64,000 nucleotides of DNA. It comes from CBDHFN01 sp965262605. Its GTDB lineage: Bacteria > Pseudomonadota > Alphaproteobacteria > JASGCL01. This document shows positions 19,617-29,500 of the stretch, one piece after another. A program made the position numbers and the translations under genes. Under the pieces are notes generated by a model. The model was not told where the DNA came from. It did not search any database and worked only from the letters and a program-made list of their open reading frames with translations. The stretch is taken from positions 1,488,001 to 1,552,000 of the forward strand of contig CBDHFN010000003.1 in assembly GCA_965262605.1 (NCBI GenBank), in the 5' to 3' direction. How positions within the stretch are numbered: position 1 is the stretch's first letter; the number at the start of each line of letters is the position of its first letter.

Positions 19617-19757
19617 GAATCATTAATAAATTCCAAAATCCTATAAAAAATGCACTTTTATATTGACTAATAAATAATACTATATTATTAACAAAAAAGA
19701 TATTATGTTTTTGTTTTGCAACTTAATAAGATAATAATTTTATATTTTATTGTATTT

Positions 19758-19769
19758 ATAAAATTTTAT
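19758..19769. promoter_or_regulatory. Palindrome ATAAAATTTTAT, copy 1
   Basis: A perfect 12-base palindrome 62 bases before the start at 19831. The same sequence occurs at 46116, 47456 and 57922, always in intergenic DNA ahead of unrecognised or secretion-related genes. It may be a regulator site; an AT-rich background could also produce it. Confidence 0.35.
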
Positions 19770-19830
19770 TATTTATTTTGTTTAAATTATAAAACAAAAT
19801 TTTTATAACTTTTTGAAACTAAGGGACATC

Positions 19831-20058
19831 ATGACGATAATTTATTGGGCTTTAATCGCAATTTCTGTTTATACTAATGGCGATAATACAATTGTGCATC
19901 GCTCCCAAGATGCCGAAACCATAAAAAAATTTCAAAATTATGAAGAATGCAAAAAACACGAATATAAATCTAACGAAGAATATAATAAATCGGCAAAGTT
20001 TAGCATACCGGGTAAAAAATTTCAATATCGGTGCATTGCGGTAAAAATTGATTCGTAA
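19831..20058 (+). CDS. Small protein of unknown function, possibly exported
   Basis: 75 residues; not recognised. The start at 19831 is preceded by AAGGGA about 5 bases upstream; a longer frame from a TTG at 19813 is less likely. The first 16 residues (TIIYWALIAISVY) are hydrophobic and could be a signal or anchor; the rest is charged, rich in Lys and Glu, with two cysteines (EECKK and YRCIA) that could form a disulfide if exported. It stands alone between the M48 protease and the ATP synthase genes, with a 214-base AT-rich leader containing one copy of the 12-base palindrome. Confidence 0.55.
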   Translation: MTIIYWALIAISVYTNGDNTIVHRSQDAETIKKFQNYEECKKHEYKSNEEYNKSAKFSIPGKKFQYRCIAVKIDS

Positions 20059-20146
20059 TTATTTGGTAAAAAAAAGAAAAAAAAATCTTGATTATGCTAA
20101 AAAACTTTGTTAAGAAGCACTTAATAATTTCTAAAAGGGATATGAT

Positions 20147-20695
20147 ATGTCGTCAAGTCATTTAATCGCAAATCGGTATGCAAAGGCTTTGTTTCAAATT
20201 GGCATGGAAAATGATAATTTGAAACAATTGCAAAAACAATTAAGCGATTTTGCGCAAATTTTTACGAAAAATTCAGAATTAAGCCAAGTTATAAAAAGCC
20301 CATTAATCAGTGTTAATGCGGGCAAAAATATCGCCCATGATTTAGCAAAATTGGCAAATTTAGATAAAATATCCGAAGATTTCGTGGCGGTAATTGCCTC
20401 TCACGGCAGGTTGGCTTTAATCAATGATATTGCATTGGGATTTTTGAAAATGGTTGAAAATCATTTGGGTGTAAAACGCGCCATCATTACCAGTGCCGAA
20501 AAATTAAGCGATGAAAACACCAAAAACATTGAAAAAATGTTAATGGAAATGACGGGCGCAAGCAAAATAATCGTTGAATATAAGCAAAATCCCGCTATCA
20601 TCGGCGGTTTAATCGTAAATGTCGGTTCAATGCAAATTGATAATTCCATTTTAAACAAACTTAACCAATGCGCAACAAGAATGAAAGGAGCCTAA
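20147..20695 (+). CDS. atpH: ATP synthase F1 subunit delta
   Basis: Links the F1 head to the peripheral stalk of ATP synthase at the inner face of the cytoplasmic membrane. 182 residues, the normal length, with the N-terminal NRYAKALFQIG segment and the C-terminal NPAIIGGLIVNVGSMQIDNSI segment characteristic of OSCP/delta. The ribosome site AAGGGA stands before the ATG. First gene of an atpH-atpA-atpG group; atpA follows 1 base after its stop. Confidence 0.95.
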   Translation: MSSSHLIANRYAKALFQIGMENDNLKQLQKQLSDFAQIFTKNSELSQVIKSPLISVNAGKNIAHDLAKLANLDKISEDFVAVIASHGRLALINDIALGFLKMVENHLGVKRAIITSAEKLSDENTKNIEKMLMEMTGASKIIVEYKQNPAIIGGLIVNVGSMQIDNSILNKLNQCATRMKGA

Positions 20696-20696
20696 A

Positions 20697-22226
20697 ATGG
20701 CAGAAATTCAAGCAGGTGAAATATCATCAATCCTAAAAAATCAAATTGAAAATTATAAATCAGGGGCTGATTTATCAGAAGTTGGACAAGTTATATCGGT
20801 TGGCGATGGTGTTGCCCGTGTATATGGTTTGGAACAAGTCCAAGCTGGCGAAATGGTTGAATTTAATGGTGGCATTAAAGGCATGGCATTAAATTTAGAA
20901 TCCGATAATGTCGGTGTAGTTATTTTTGGTGATGACCGATCCATTAAAGAAGGCGATATTGTCAAGCGCACAAAGCAAATTGTTGATGTTCCCGTTGGCA
21001 AGGCTTTGTTAGGGCGCGTAGTTGATGGTTTGGGTAACCCCATTGATGGTAAAGGTTCACTGGATAAATGCGAACGGCGGTTAGTTGAAACCAAAGCTCC
21101 CGGCATTATTCCAAGAAAATCAGTGCATGAACCCGTGCAAACTGGCTTAAAAGCCTTAGACGCGCTAGTTCCTGTTGGACGCGGTCAACGCGAATTAATT
21201 ATTGGCGACAGACAAACAGGCAAAACCGCCGTGGCGATTGATACGATTCTTAATCAAAAATCAATTAATCAAGGCAGCGATGAAAAGAAAAAATTATATT
21301 GTATATATGTTGCTATCGGGCAAAAACGCTCCACGGTGGCGCAAGTTGTGAAAACCTTAACTGAAAAAGGTGCAATGGAATATACAACTGTGGTGGCGGC
21401 AACGGCATCTGACCCAGCTCCATTACAATTTTTGGCTCCATATACAGGTTGCGCGATTGGTGAATATTTTCGTGATAATGGCATGCACGCCTTGATTATT
21501 TATGATGATTTATCTAAGCAAGCCGTGTCTTATCGCCAAATGTCGTTATTATTGCGTCGCCCACCGGGACGCGAAGCATACCCCGGCGATGTGTTTTATT
21601 TGCATTCACGGCTTTTGGAACGGGCTGCTAAATTAAATGACGATAATGGTGCAGGTTCTTTAACGGCTTTGCCAGTTATTGAAACCCAAGCAAACGATGT
21701 GTCGGCTTATATTCCAACCAATGTGATTTCCATCACTGATGGGCAAATATTTTTGGAAACAAGTTTATTTTACAAAGGTATCCGCCCAGCAATTAATGTC
21801 GGTTTATCCGTATCGCGGGTGGGTTCGGCGGCACAAACCAAGGCGATGAAAAAAGTTGCAGGTTCTATTAAATTAGAATTAGCGCAATATCGCGAAATGG
21901 AAGCTTTCGCGCAATTTGCCTCTGACCTTGACCCTTCAACCCAAAAATTATTGGCAAGGGGTGCGCGCTTAACGGAATTGTTAAAGCAACCTCAATATTC
22001 GCCTTTATCCGTTGCGGAACAAGTTATTTCAATTTATGCTGGCACCAAAGGGTATTTAGACAAAGTTCCCGTTGCGCAAGTAGGTAAATTTGAAAGCGAA
22101 TTATTGCAACAATTTCATACGAATCACGCGCAAATTATCAAGGATATTAACGACACTGGATTATTTTCTGATGATAATGAAGCCAAGGTTAAGAATATTT
22201 GTGAACAATTCGCAGCTAATTTCTAA
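20697..22226 (+). CDS. atpA: ATP synthase F1 subunit alpha
   Basis: Non-catalytic nucleotide-binding subunit of the F1 head. 509 residues; Walker A GDRQTGKTA, the DDLSKQAVSYRQMSLLLRR segment and the SVSRVGSAAQTKAMKKVAG segment are all intact. AAAGGAG precedes the start within the last codons of atpH. Strongly conserved and unbroken, so a working synthase is expected, although the catalytic beta subunit gene is not next to it. Confidence 0.97.
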   Translation: MAEIQAGEISSILKNQIENYKSGADLSEVGQVISVGDGVARVYGLEQVQAGEMVEFNGGIKGMALNLESDNVGVVIFGDDRSIKEGDIVKRTKQIVDVPVGKALLGRVVDGLGNPIDGKGSLDKCERRLVETKAPGIIPRKSVHEPVQTGLKALDALVPVGRGQRELIIGDRQTGKTAVAIDTILNQKSINQGSDEKKKLYCIYVAIGQKRSTVAQVVKTLTEKGAMEYTTVVAATASDPAPLQFLAPYTGCAIGEYFRDNGMHALIIYDDLSKQAVSYRQMSLLLRRPPGREAYPGDVFYLHSRLLERAAKLNDDNGAGSLTALPVIETQANDVSAYIPTNVISITDGQIFLETSLFYKGIRPAINVGLSVSRVGSAAQTKAMKKVAGSIKLELAQYREMEAFAQFASDLDPSTQKLLARGARLTELLKQPQYSPLSVAEQVISIYAGTKGYLDKVPVAQVGKFESELLQQFHTNHAQIIKDINDTGLFSDDNEAKVKNICEQFAANF

Positions 22227-22240
22227 TTAAAAGGTGAAAT

Positions 22241-23119
22241 ATGCCAAGCTTAAAAGACCTTAGAACGCGCATAAAAAGCGTGAAATCAACGCAAAGAATC
22301 ACTTCTGCTATGAAAATGGTGGCGGCGGCTAAATTGCGCCGTGCCCAAGAACGCGCTGAAGCCGCGCGTCCATATGCAGAAAAAATGTCGGAAGTCATTC
22401 AAAAATGCGCCAGCGGTATTGGTGATGGCGCGCCCGCATTATTAATCGGTAATGGGCGCGATGAAACGCATTTACTGGTTGTTATATCCTCGGATAGGGG
22501 ATTGTGCGGGGGGTTTAATTCTTCGGTCGTGCGGGTTGTTAAACAACACGCAAACAGCTTGGTGAAACAGGGTAAAAATGTCAAAATTATTACCATTGGA
22601 AGAAAAGCAGGCATGTTGTTAAAACGCGATTGCGGGCAATATATTATTGATAGTTACGAAGAAATTTCAAAACCTTTACCAAGTTTTGAAGGGGCGCAAA
22701 AAATATCGGAACGAGTTCAAGCATTATTTAATGCGGGCGAAGTTGATAAAGTTGTGCTTTATTATACAAAATTTGTATCGGCTTTAACGCAAATTGTGAC
22801 ACCTTTAAGCATTATTCCTTATCAATTGCCTTCTGGGCAAGATGCCGAATCGGTTGGCACGAATCAATTAGTTGAATTTGAACCCAGCGAAGAATTAATC
22901 TTAAATGATTTATTGCCGCGCAATTTATCGGTGCAAATTTTTCGTGGCATGATGGAATCTTTTGCATCTGAACAAGGCGCAAGAATGACCGCCATGGATA
23001 ATGCGACTCGTAATGCAAAAGATATGATTGGCAAATTATCCATTACATATAATCGTTCCCGTCAAGCCCAAATCACCAAAGAATTAATTGAAATTATATC
23101 GGGTGCTGAGGCATTATAA
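22241..23119 (+). CDS. atpG: ATP synthase F1 subunit gamma
   Basis: Central rotating stalk of F1. 292 residues with the conserved N-terminal helix (RTRIKSVKSTQRITSAMKMV) and the C-terminal helix (MTAMDNATRNAKDMIGKL). AAAGGTG precedes the ATG, 14 bases after the atpA stop. In most bacteria atpD and atpC follow at once; here the next genes are tatABC after a 79-base gap, so beta and epsilon must be encoded elsewhere. Confidence 0.96.
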   Translation: MPSLKDLRTRIKSVKSTQRITSAMKMVAAAKLRRAQERAEAARPYAEKMSEVIQKCASGIGDGAPALLIGNGRDETHLLVVISSDRGLCGGFNSSVVRVVKQHANSLVKQGKNVKIITIGRKAGMLLKRDCGQYIIDSYEEISKPLPSFEGAQKISERVQALFNAGEVDKVVLYYTKFVSALTQIVTPLSIIPYQLPSGQDAESVGTNQLVEFEPSEELILNDLLPRNLSVQIFRGMMESFASEQGARMTAMDNATRNAKDMIGKLSITYNRSRQAQITKELIEIISGAEAL

Positions 23120-23198
23120 TTGAAATTTTTCTTGAATTATTATATTTATTCAAGTAAGTTAATTTCAAATCGGAATTTTAATTCACAAGGAGAATAAA

Positions 23199-23447
23199 AT
23201 GGGTTCATTTAGTATTTGGCATTGGCTAATAGTTGCATTTATTGTATTATTATTATTCGGCGGTAAAAATAAATTATCAGGCTTGATGGGCGACATGGGC
23301 AAAGGCTTGAAAGATTTTAAAGAAAATTTCAAGGGTGGTGAAGGTGAGAAAAATTCAACTTCAACCCCAGCACCAAGTCAAGATGAAAATCGTAGCAATG
23401 AAACACCAGTAATTAATGTTAAACCCGATAAAACTGAAGTTAAATAA
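23199..23447 (+). CDS. tatA: Sec-independent protein translocase TatA
   Basis: Forms the channel of the twin-arginine pathway that exports folded proteins. 82 residues: a short N-terminal membrane helix (IWHWLIVAFIVLLLFGG), the hinge and an amphipathic helix (MGDMGKGLKDFKENFKGG), then a polar tail. The usual FGRGK is FGGKN here. The ribosome site AAGGAG is strong. The stop overlaps the tatB start as TAATG. Confidence 0.94.
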   Translation: MGSFSIWHWLIVAFIVLLLFGGKNKLSGLMGDMGKGLKDFKENFKGGEGEKNSTSTPAPSQDENRSNETPVINVKPDKTEVK

Positions 23448-23866
23448 TGTTTGATGTCGGTTGGTCTGAAATCATGATAATTGGCGGAGTTGCCTTAGTG
23501 GTAATTGGACCCAAAGACTTGCCATATGTTGTGCGTTCGGTTGCTGGATTCGTAAGGAAAGCGCGCAATGTTGCGTCTGAATTTCAAAGTTCTTTAACCG
23601 ATATTGCTGACCAAGCCGATTTAAAAGAATTACGCAAACAATTAGTGCGCGAAACCGATGATTTTAAAGAAACCATGAATATGGAAGGCGAAAAGCAATT
23701 GCTTAATGATGCCACCAATAGCCTTAGTGAAGCCATTGAAAAATCTATCGCGCAAACCGCCGAAGAAATCCCAAAAATTGAATCAGTTGCAACAGATGAA
23801 TTTGAAGAATCGCCAATAAAAGCAAGAAAACCGCGCGCAAAGAAAATAAAGTCCGAAGATGTCTGA
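23447..23866 (+). CDS. tatB: Sec-independent protein translocase TatB
   Basis: Part of the TatBC receptor for twin-arginine signal peptides. 139 residues: an N-terminal membrane helix with the family's FDVGWSEIMIIGGVALVVIG, the PKDLP hinge, an amphipathic helix with many charged residues, and a basic C-terminal tail (KARKPRAKKIKS). Overlaps tatA by 1 base and tatC by 8 bases, so the three are translated as a unit. Confidence 0.95.
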   Translation: MFDVGWSEIMIIGGVALVVIGPKDLPYVVRSVAGFVRKARNVASEFQSSLTDIADQADLKELRKQLVRETDDFKETMNMEGEKQLLNDATNSLSEAIEKSIAQTAEEIPKIESVATDEFEESPIKARKPRAKKIKSEDV

Positions 23867-24641
23867 AACAACAACTCCCCAAGACGAAGATTTGGGCAAT
23901 ATGCCGTTAATTGAGCATTTAATTGAATTGCGCAACCGAATCATTAAATCTTTAATAGCGGTATTAATATGTTTTGGCATTGGGTTATTTTTTGCTTCGG
24001 ATATTTATAATTTTTTGGCGCAACCCTTGCAAGATGTTTGGCATGGGCAAGAAAATCGGCGCATGATTGCAACCGCCCTTCAAGAGCAATTTTTTGTGCA
24101 AATTAAAGTTGCGTTATTTGCCGCAATTTTTATGGCATTTCCCATTATTTCGGTGCAATTATGGCTTTTTATTGCCCCCGGTTTATATAAAAACGAAAAA
24201 AAAGCATTTTTACCATTTTTAATTGCCACACCAATCTTGTTTTTAACGGGTGCGGCTTTTGTGTATTATGCTGTTTTGCCGGCGGCGTGGAAATTTTTTG
24301 CAAGCTTTGAGCAATTAGGGGGTGCAGGCAAAATCGCCATAGTGCTTGAACCGAAAGTCAATGAATATTTAGCGATTGTTATGCAGCTGATTCTTGCCTT
24401 TGGAATTTGTTTTGAATTGCCAGTTTTATTGACTTTATTGGTGCAAGTTGGGATTGTATCCACCAAAGCCTTGCGCGAAAAACGCCGCTATGCCATTGTT
24501 TTAGCTTTTGTTATTGCCGCCGTGTTAACTCCACCAGATCCTTTATCGCAAATTGGTTTGGCAATTCCATTATGTCTTTTATATGAAATTTCTATATGGG
24601 CGGGGTATTTAATTGAAAAACGAAAAGAAAGTGAACAATAA
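23859..24641 (+). CDS. tatC: Sec-independent protein translocase TatC
   Basis: Six-helix membrane protein that binds the twin-arginine signal. 260 residues. The N-terminal cytoplasmic segment MPLIEHLIELRNRIIKS holds the conserved Glu and Arg residues; the segment LTPPDPLSQI near the C-terminal end is also typical. The start lies inside tatB and the stop shares bases with the thrC start (TAATG). Confidence 0.96.
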   Translation: MSETTTPQDEDLGNMPLIEHLIELRNRIIKSLIAVLICFGIGLFFASDIYNFLAQPLQDVWHGQENRRMIATALQEQFFVQIKVALFAAIFMAFPIISVQLWLFIAPGLYKNEKKAFLPFLIATPILFLTGAAFVYYAVLPAAWKFFASFEQLGGAGKIAIVLEPKVNEYLAIVMQLILAFGICFELPVLLTLLVQVGIVSTKALREKRRYAIVLAFVIAAVLTPPDPLSQIGLAIPLCLLYEISIWAGYLIEKRKESEQ

Positions 24642-26017
24642 TGCGCTATATTTCTACCCGCAATTCCACAAAAAATTATGATTTTTCGCATATTGTCTTG
24701 CAAGGATTGGCAAATGATGGCGGGCTTTTTGTGCCCAATAAAATGCCAGATTTTTCCAAAAAACGCCCAAAATCTAACAAATTAAGGGAATTTGCATCGG
24801 AATTATTAATGCCATTCATTGAAAAAGATTCGGTTATTACCCGCAATGATTTAAATGAATTTCTGATTCCTTCGCTTAAAACTTTTGAATCTGCCACGCA
24901 AAATTGGCAAGATTTAACACCGAATTTGAAATTATTGGAATTATATCATGGTCCGACGCTTGCCTTTAAAGACACGGCGATGCAATTTTTGGGACCCTTA
25001 TTTGAAACTATCTTAAGCCGTAAGGGTTATAAAATTACTATTGTGGCGGCAACTTCGGGTGATACTGGCGCGGCGGCAATGGAAGCATTTAAAAACCGCG
25101 AAAATATTGAATTAATTGTATTATTCCCCAATGGGCGCGTATCCGAATTCCAACGCCATCAAATGACAAAAACTGGGGGCAAAAATATTCACCCGATTGC
25201 CATAAATGGCAGTTTTGATGATTGCCAAGACTTAGTTAAAGCATGCTTTGCCGATTTGGAAATGAAGAAAAAATACCGATTTTCAGCGGTAAATTCAATA
25301 AATTGGGCGCGAATCATGGCGCAAATGGTCTATTATGCTTGGTCGTGCCATTTATTGGGTAAAACAAGTTTTGCCGTGCCAACCGGCAATTTTGGCAATA
25401 TTATTGCCGCCTATTATTGCAAGAAAATGGGCTTCCCCGTTGATAAATTGCATGTTGCAACCAATGAAAATGATATTTTAAGCCGATTTTTTAATCATAA
25501 TGACATGACGATTCAAGGCGTAAAACCCACCCAATCGCCCAGTATGGACATTCAAATTTCCAGTAATTTTGAACGATTCTTGTTTGATATAAATAACCAA
25601 GACAGCGTGTCAACGGGCGCGATTATGCGTGATTTCAGAATTAATAATAAAATGACGATACCCGATGATGTTTTTAGCAAAGCTCAAGAATTTTTTAGCG
25701 CAGAAGCTATCACTGATGCGCAAGCCCTAATTTGCGCCCAAAGAATCTTTAAAGAAACAGGAAAACTTGTTGATTCGCATACGGCAATCGCCATTCAAGC
25801 CGCGCAAAATTGGCAAACCCACCACGAAGGCAAACCTATCGTTGCGCTTGGCACAGCTTCACCGATTAAATTTACCGATTTTGTTAAGCCAATTATTGGG
25901 GATAAAGCCCAGATATTGCCTGAGCATCTAACACAAATGATGAAACGCCCCGAAAAATATGAAGTTTTAGATAATAATCTTAATGATTTATTCGGTTATA
26001 TGGCAAAAAATTTGTAA
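24641..26017 (+). CDS. thrC: Threonine synthase
   Basis: PLP enzyme that turns O-phosphohomoserine into threonine. 458 residues, the long bacterial type. Motifs: MRYISTRN at the N terminus, the lysine for PLP in LAFKDTAMQF, and ATSGDTGAAA for the phosphate cup. It begins in the tatC stop codon, so transcription with tatABC is likely. The acetyltransferase gene starts directly after its stop. Nothing unusual seen. Confidence 0.95.
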   Translation: MRYISTRNSTKNYDFSHIVLQGLANDGGLFVPNKMPDFSKKRPKSNKLREFASELLMPFIEKDSVITRNDLNEFLIPSLKTFESATQNWQDLTPNLKLLELYHGPTLAFKDTAMQFLGPLFETILSRKGYKITIVAATSGDTGAAAMEAFKNRENIELIVLFPNGRVSEFQRHQMTKTGGKNIHPIAINGSFDDCQDLVKACFADLEMKKKYRFSAVNSINWARIMAQMVYYAWSCHLLGKTSFAVPTGNFGNIIAAYYCKKMGFPVDKLHVATNENDILSRFFNHNDMTIQGVKPTQSPSMDIQISSNFERFLFDINNQDSVSTGAIMRDFRINNKMTIPDDVFSKAQEFFSAEAITDAQALICAQRIFKETGKLVDSHTAIAIQAAQNWQTHHEGKPIVALGTASPIKFTDFVKPIIGDKAQILPEHLTQMMKRPEKYEVLDNNLNDLFGYMAKNL

Positions 26018-26563
26018 ATGTTTAACTTAGCCCCCAAGATTTTGGAAATCCAAGTTGGGGAATTTATTTTGCGCACGCCTAAAAAATCGGATATGCACCA
26101 GTGGTTAAGCGTGCGCAACCGCAATTTTCACCAATTACAACAATGGGAAGGGGCATGGGATAATTATCCGTTAAGCACAAGAGATTTTGAATTTTACCGC
26201 AACCGCGTAAGCAACAATGATAAAGCGTGCGGTTTTTGTATTTTCGCCCCGCAAAACCGCCTTATTGGTGGCATAAATTTGAACAACATGCGCTTTGGCA
26301 TGGTGATGGGCGCGGAATTAGGCTATTGGCTTGACGGAAAATACCGCAACCAAGGCATAATGACGCAATGTTTAGCAAAAATCGTTGAATTTGGCTTTAA
26401 TCATCATCATTTTCATCGCATTGAAGCTTATATTATTCCCGAAAATCACGCATCGCGCCAGATTTTATTAAAAAATGGCTTTGAATTTGAAGCCATGGTT
26501 AAAGAAAAATTCTGCATTAACGGGCAATGGCGCGACCATGAATTATATGCGGTTGTTAATTAA
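26018..26563 (+). CDS. GNAT acetyltransferase, RimJ/RimL type
   Basis: Acetyl-CoA-dependent N-acetyltransferase of 181 residues. Visible: ELGYWLDGKYRNQGIMTQ for the acetyl-CoA loop, FHRIEAYIIPENHASRQILLKNGFE for the last strand and helix, and a DHELYAV ending. These match the RimJ family that acetylates protein N termini, including ribosomal proteins, but the target is not certain. The ATG follows the thrC stop with no gap, so translation is probably coupled. Convergent with the large glycosyltransferase gene, 6 bases away. Confidence 0.85.
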   Translation: MFNLAPKILEIQVGEFILRTPKKSDMHQWLSVRNRNFHQLQQWEGAWDNYPLSTRDFEFYRNRVSNNDKACGFCIFAPQNRLIGGINLNNMRFGMVMGAELGYWLDGKYRNQGIMTQCLAKIVEFGFNHHHFHRIEAYIIPENHASRQILLKNGFEFEAMVKEKFCINGQWRDHELYAVVN

Positions 26564-26569
26564 ATTCAT

Positions 26570-29500
26570 TTATCGCTTCTTTAAATCATCTTTGGGGGAA
26601 TGGACATTAATTTGTGAAAAACCAACTTCGTGAATTTTCCAATCTTTAAGATGATGATGCACAAATACCATCCATAATCTTTCGGTTAAATAACCGATTG
26701 CCCCCATATCAAAGCCTTGATATTTTGGGTTATTGGCAATTTTGATTTTTTTGTCAACCGCTTGAATTATCGGATAAATCCATTCAAACCATTCCTTAAA
26801 AATCGCTTGCTTGGCAATAAACATATTCCACCAATAAATTTGATTGCCCTGCATTACATTATCAAAATCAGTTAAATAATCAGGGTGAATTTTCGCAATA
26901 ATATCGCGTGATACATCTAAGGGTTCAATGGGTGTCGCATTTTTTAATTGGTCATAAATGGAAATTCCTATTGTCGCTAATTTTGGTAAAATTATATCAT
27001 AATTTGCAATGGTTTGGCGAATATTATTGTCTTGCAAGCCGTGCGATTCAAATAAATTGCCCATATTTTCTTTGTTATATGCAAATTGGAATTGCTGGGA
27101 AGTAAAATTAAAAAATCGCCGATAATCATGAAACCCAATATAATCATAATTACATTGATTGTGGTAAATCCAATAAAAAACCGATGCGCAATGATAATAT
27201 TTGCTTTTATTGGCGATATTTTTGCCCGAATTTTCCAAATATTCAATACCATCAAATTTTTCAAAACATTTATCCACTAAAATTGGCTTTATTATTTCTG
27301 TATTAAATATAAATTGCGGATTAAAATAATAAGCCGAGAAAATACGGCATGAGGGCAGGGATTGGTCGTTTGATTTATTCGCATTCAAATTAAATTTCAT
27401 GACGGGTGAATTCGGCGCGATTTTGCTTGAATTTAAAATCGGAGTAGGGGTGAATGGTGAAGGTGTTTCTGATTTTAATTTGAAATTATCGGCTTTGTCG
27501 CCCAAAATATTTTGCCAAACTTGCTGTAATTCGGTTTCAAACCTTGATTTTTTAAATTTCAAGGCAGTTTCAAAGCCATTTTTAATTTTTGCAAGGTAAG
27601 ATTTTTCATCACCTTGCAACGCGATTGCTTGATGAAGTGCTTGTGCAAAGCCTTGATAATCGCCTTCTTCAACCCAAAAGCCATTTGATTCGTCCATATA
27701 ACCTAAACCACCATGCCCATGAAATCCCGCAACTAAGCACCCCGTCGCCATCGCCATTAATGGTGGCATCGGTGTTGCTTCGTTAAAGCTAAAATTTGCC
27801 CAAATGCTGATATTTCTTAGTTGATTCGTGTATTCATCACCCTTAAATTGTGAAAAATCCACCCATTCAATTTGCGCATGTTCGGGATATAAAGATTTAA
27901 AAATACCGACAATTGCATAATGATCATGGGGGCGTTTGCGCGCAATATAACCAATACGCAATGGGCGGTTTTGGATTTTTTCTTTAAAAATCTCTTTAGT
28001 TATTATTTTGCCTTCGCTAATAAATGCTTTTTCATCGCAATAAGGCGTAATGACTTGCCAATCAAGCTTTGAGCCAAATTCTTGCAAAATTTTCTTGGGG
28101 TATTCACCGCAAGTAATGCCAAATTTAAATCCGTATTTATCCAAATCTTGCACCGATTGCCATGCTTGAAAAGTATAATAAGGGTTCTGATTGTGAATAA
28201 TTTTTACGCAATCAGTATTTTTCAAAATATCAAAAACTTGCTTGTAAATTTCGGGAATAACAACAATATCATCTTTTTTCAAATTTGGAATTATTTTACC
28301 CAAACCAGTTATCGGAATCGCTAGGAAAGGGGGCACCCTACCGATTTGTTGCTCGTTAATCGCAGCTAAACCGGCATTATACCCCAAATTGCGCAAAAAT
28401 TCTAAATGCCGCCAATTAACAATTTGCCCGCCCGCTGTTGGTTCAACGGAATCTATATAATAAATTCGGTTTTGCGAATTATCATTAAATTTAGCGGGCG
28501 GAAATAACGATTCGGCAATTTGAGTTGGTGGATTTTTTGCCCGTTCATGCACCAAAGCCAATAATTTATTATTCAAAAAAAGCGCATCGCCATCACATAA
28601 TCGGTGATGCGGTTTTGACGCCACAAATTGCTTGCGAAGGGCGATTCGTTCGGCATGATTATCAATTAGGCGCACAGCGGCGTTAATATAATCCTCACGC
28701 GATTTTGCAATAGTCCAATCGGGGACATCAACTGCTTTAAAATACGCTTCACCAAAAGTTTCAGCTAAATCATTGCCAAAACCTGATGCAACCCCCAATA
28801 AACCCACGCAAAAATAATCCACAATCGTATTTAATCCCGTAAATGGAAATGACAAAAGAAATAAATCTGCATTACGCAATCGTTCAATATATTTCAAATA
28901 ATCAATGGGTGGTAATACTTCGGCTAAATCCCCCAAATAAAAATTCATGACATGGTCAATATGTTCCTTGACTGGACCCGGCAAGAATAACGATCCCGAC
29001 ATGACATATTTTACTTTTGATTTTGACCTTTTCGCAATTTCTTTCAGAGTAAGCAAGAAATCAGGATTAATTTTATTCGCCGTCATAATTACCGAAACAT
29101 CAACTACATCAGGGTTTTCGCGATAAATCGGTTCAACTTCGTTAAAACTTGGGGGCAGTGTCATCGGGTTTGCGCTTCTTGGAATGCGCAATAATTTTTC
29201 ACTAAAATACCCCTCGTCTTTAACTTGGTTTTCTTCCAATAAAAAATAATCAATAAATTTAGATTCGGTTGACCCCGTTGCGCCAATTGACGCAATTTGA
29301 GTCGGCGCAAGGCGCATATTTATGCCGAATAAAGTTAAAAAAATCTCGCCAACCGAAGGGTATAAAATAATTTGCGGGCGGCGTTCTTGAGCTAAATTCA
29401 CAATAAATTTTAATTGCTCCACCAAAGGCTTGTCAGGTAAATCAATAATTTCATTAAATCCCTTTGCGCTGGTTGCATCAACCGATTTACCGGGCATTAT

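Noticed and set aside
23120..23198. Hidden atpD remnant between atpG and tatA
   Set aside because: Only 79 AT-rich bases with a weak hairpin; no beta-subunit text in any frame.
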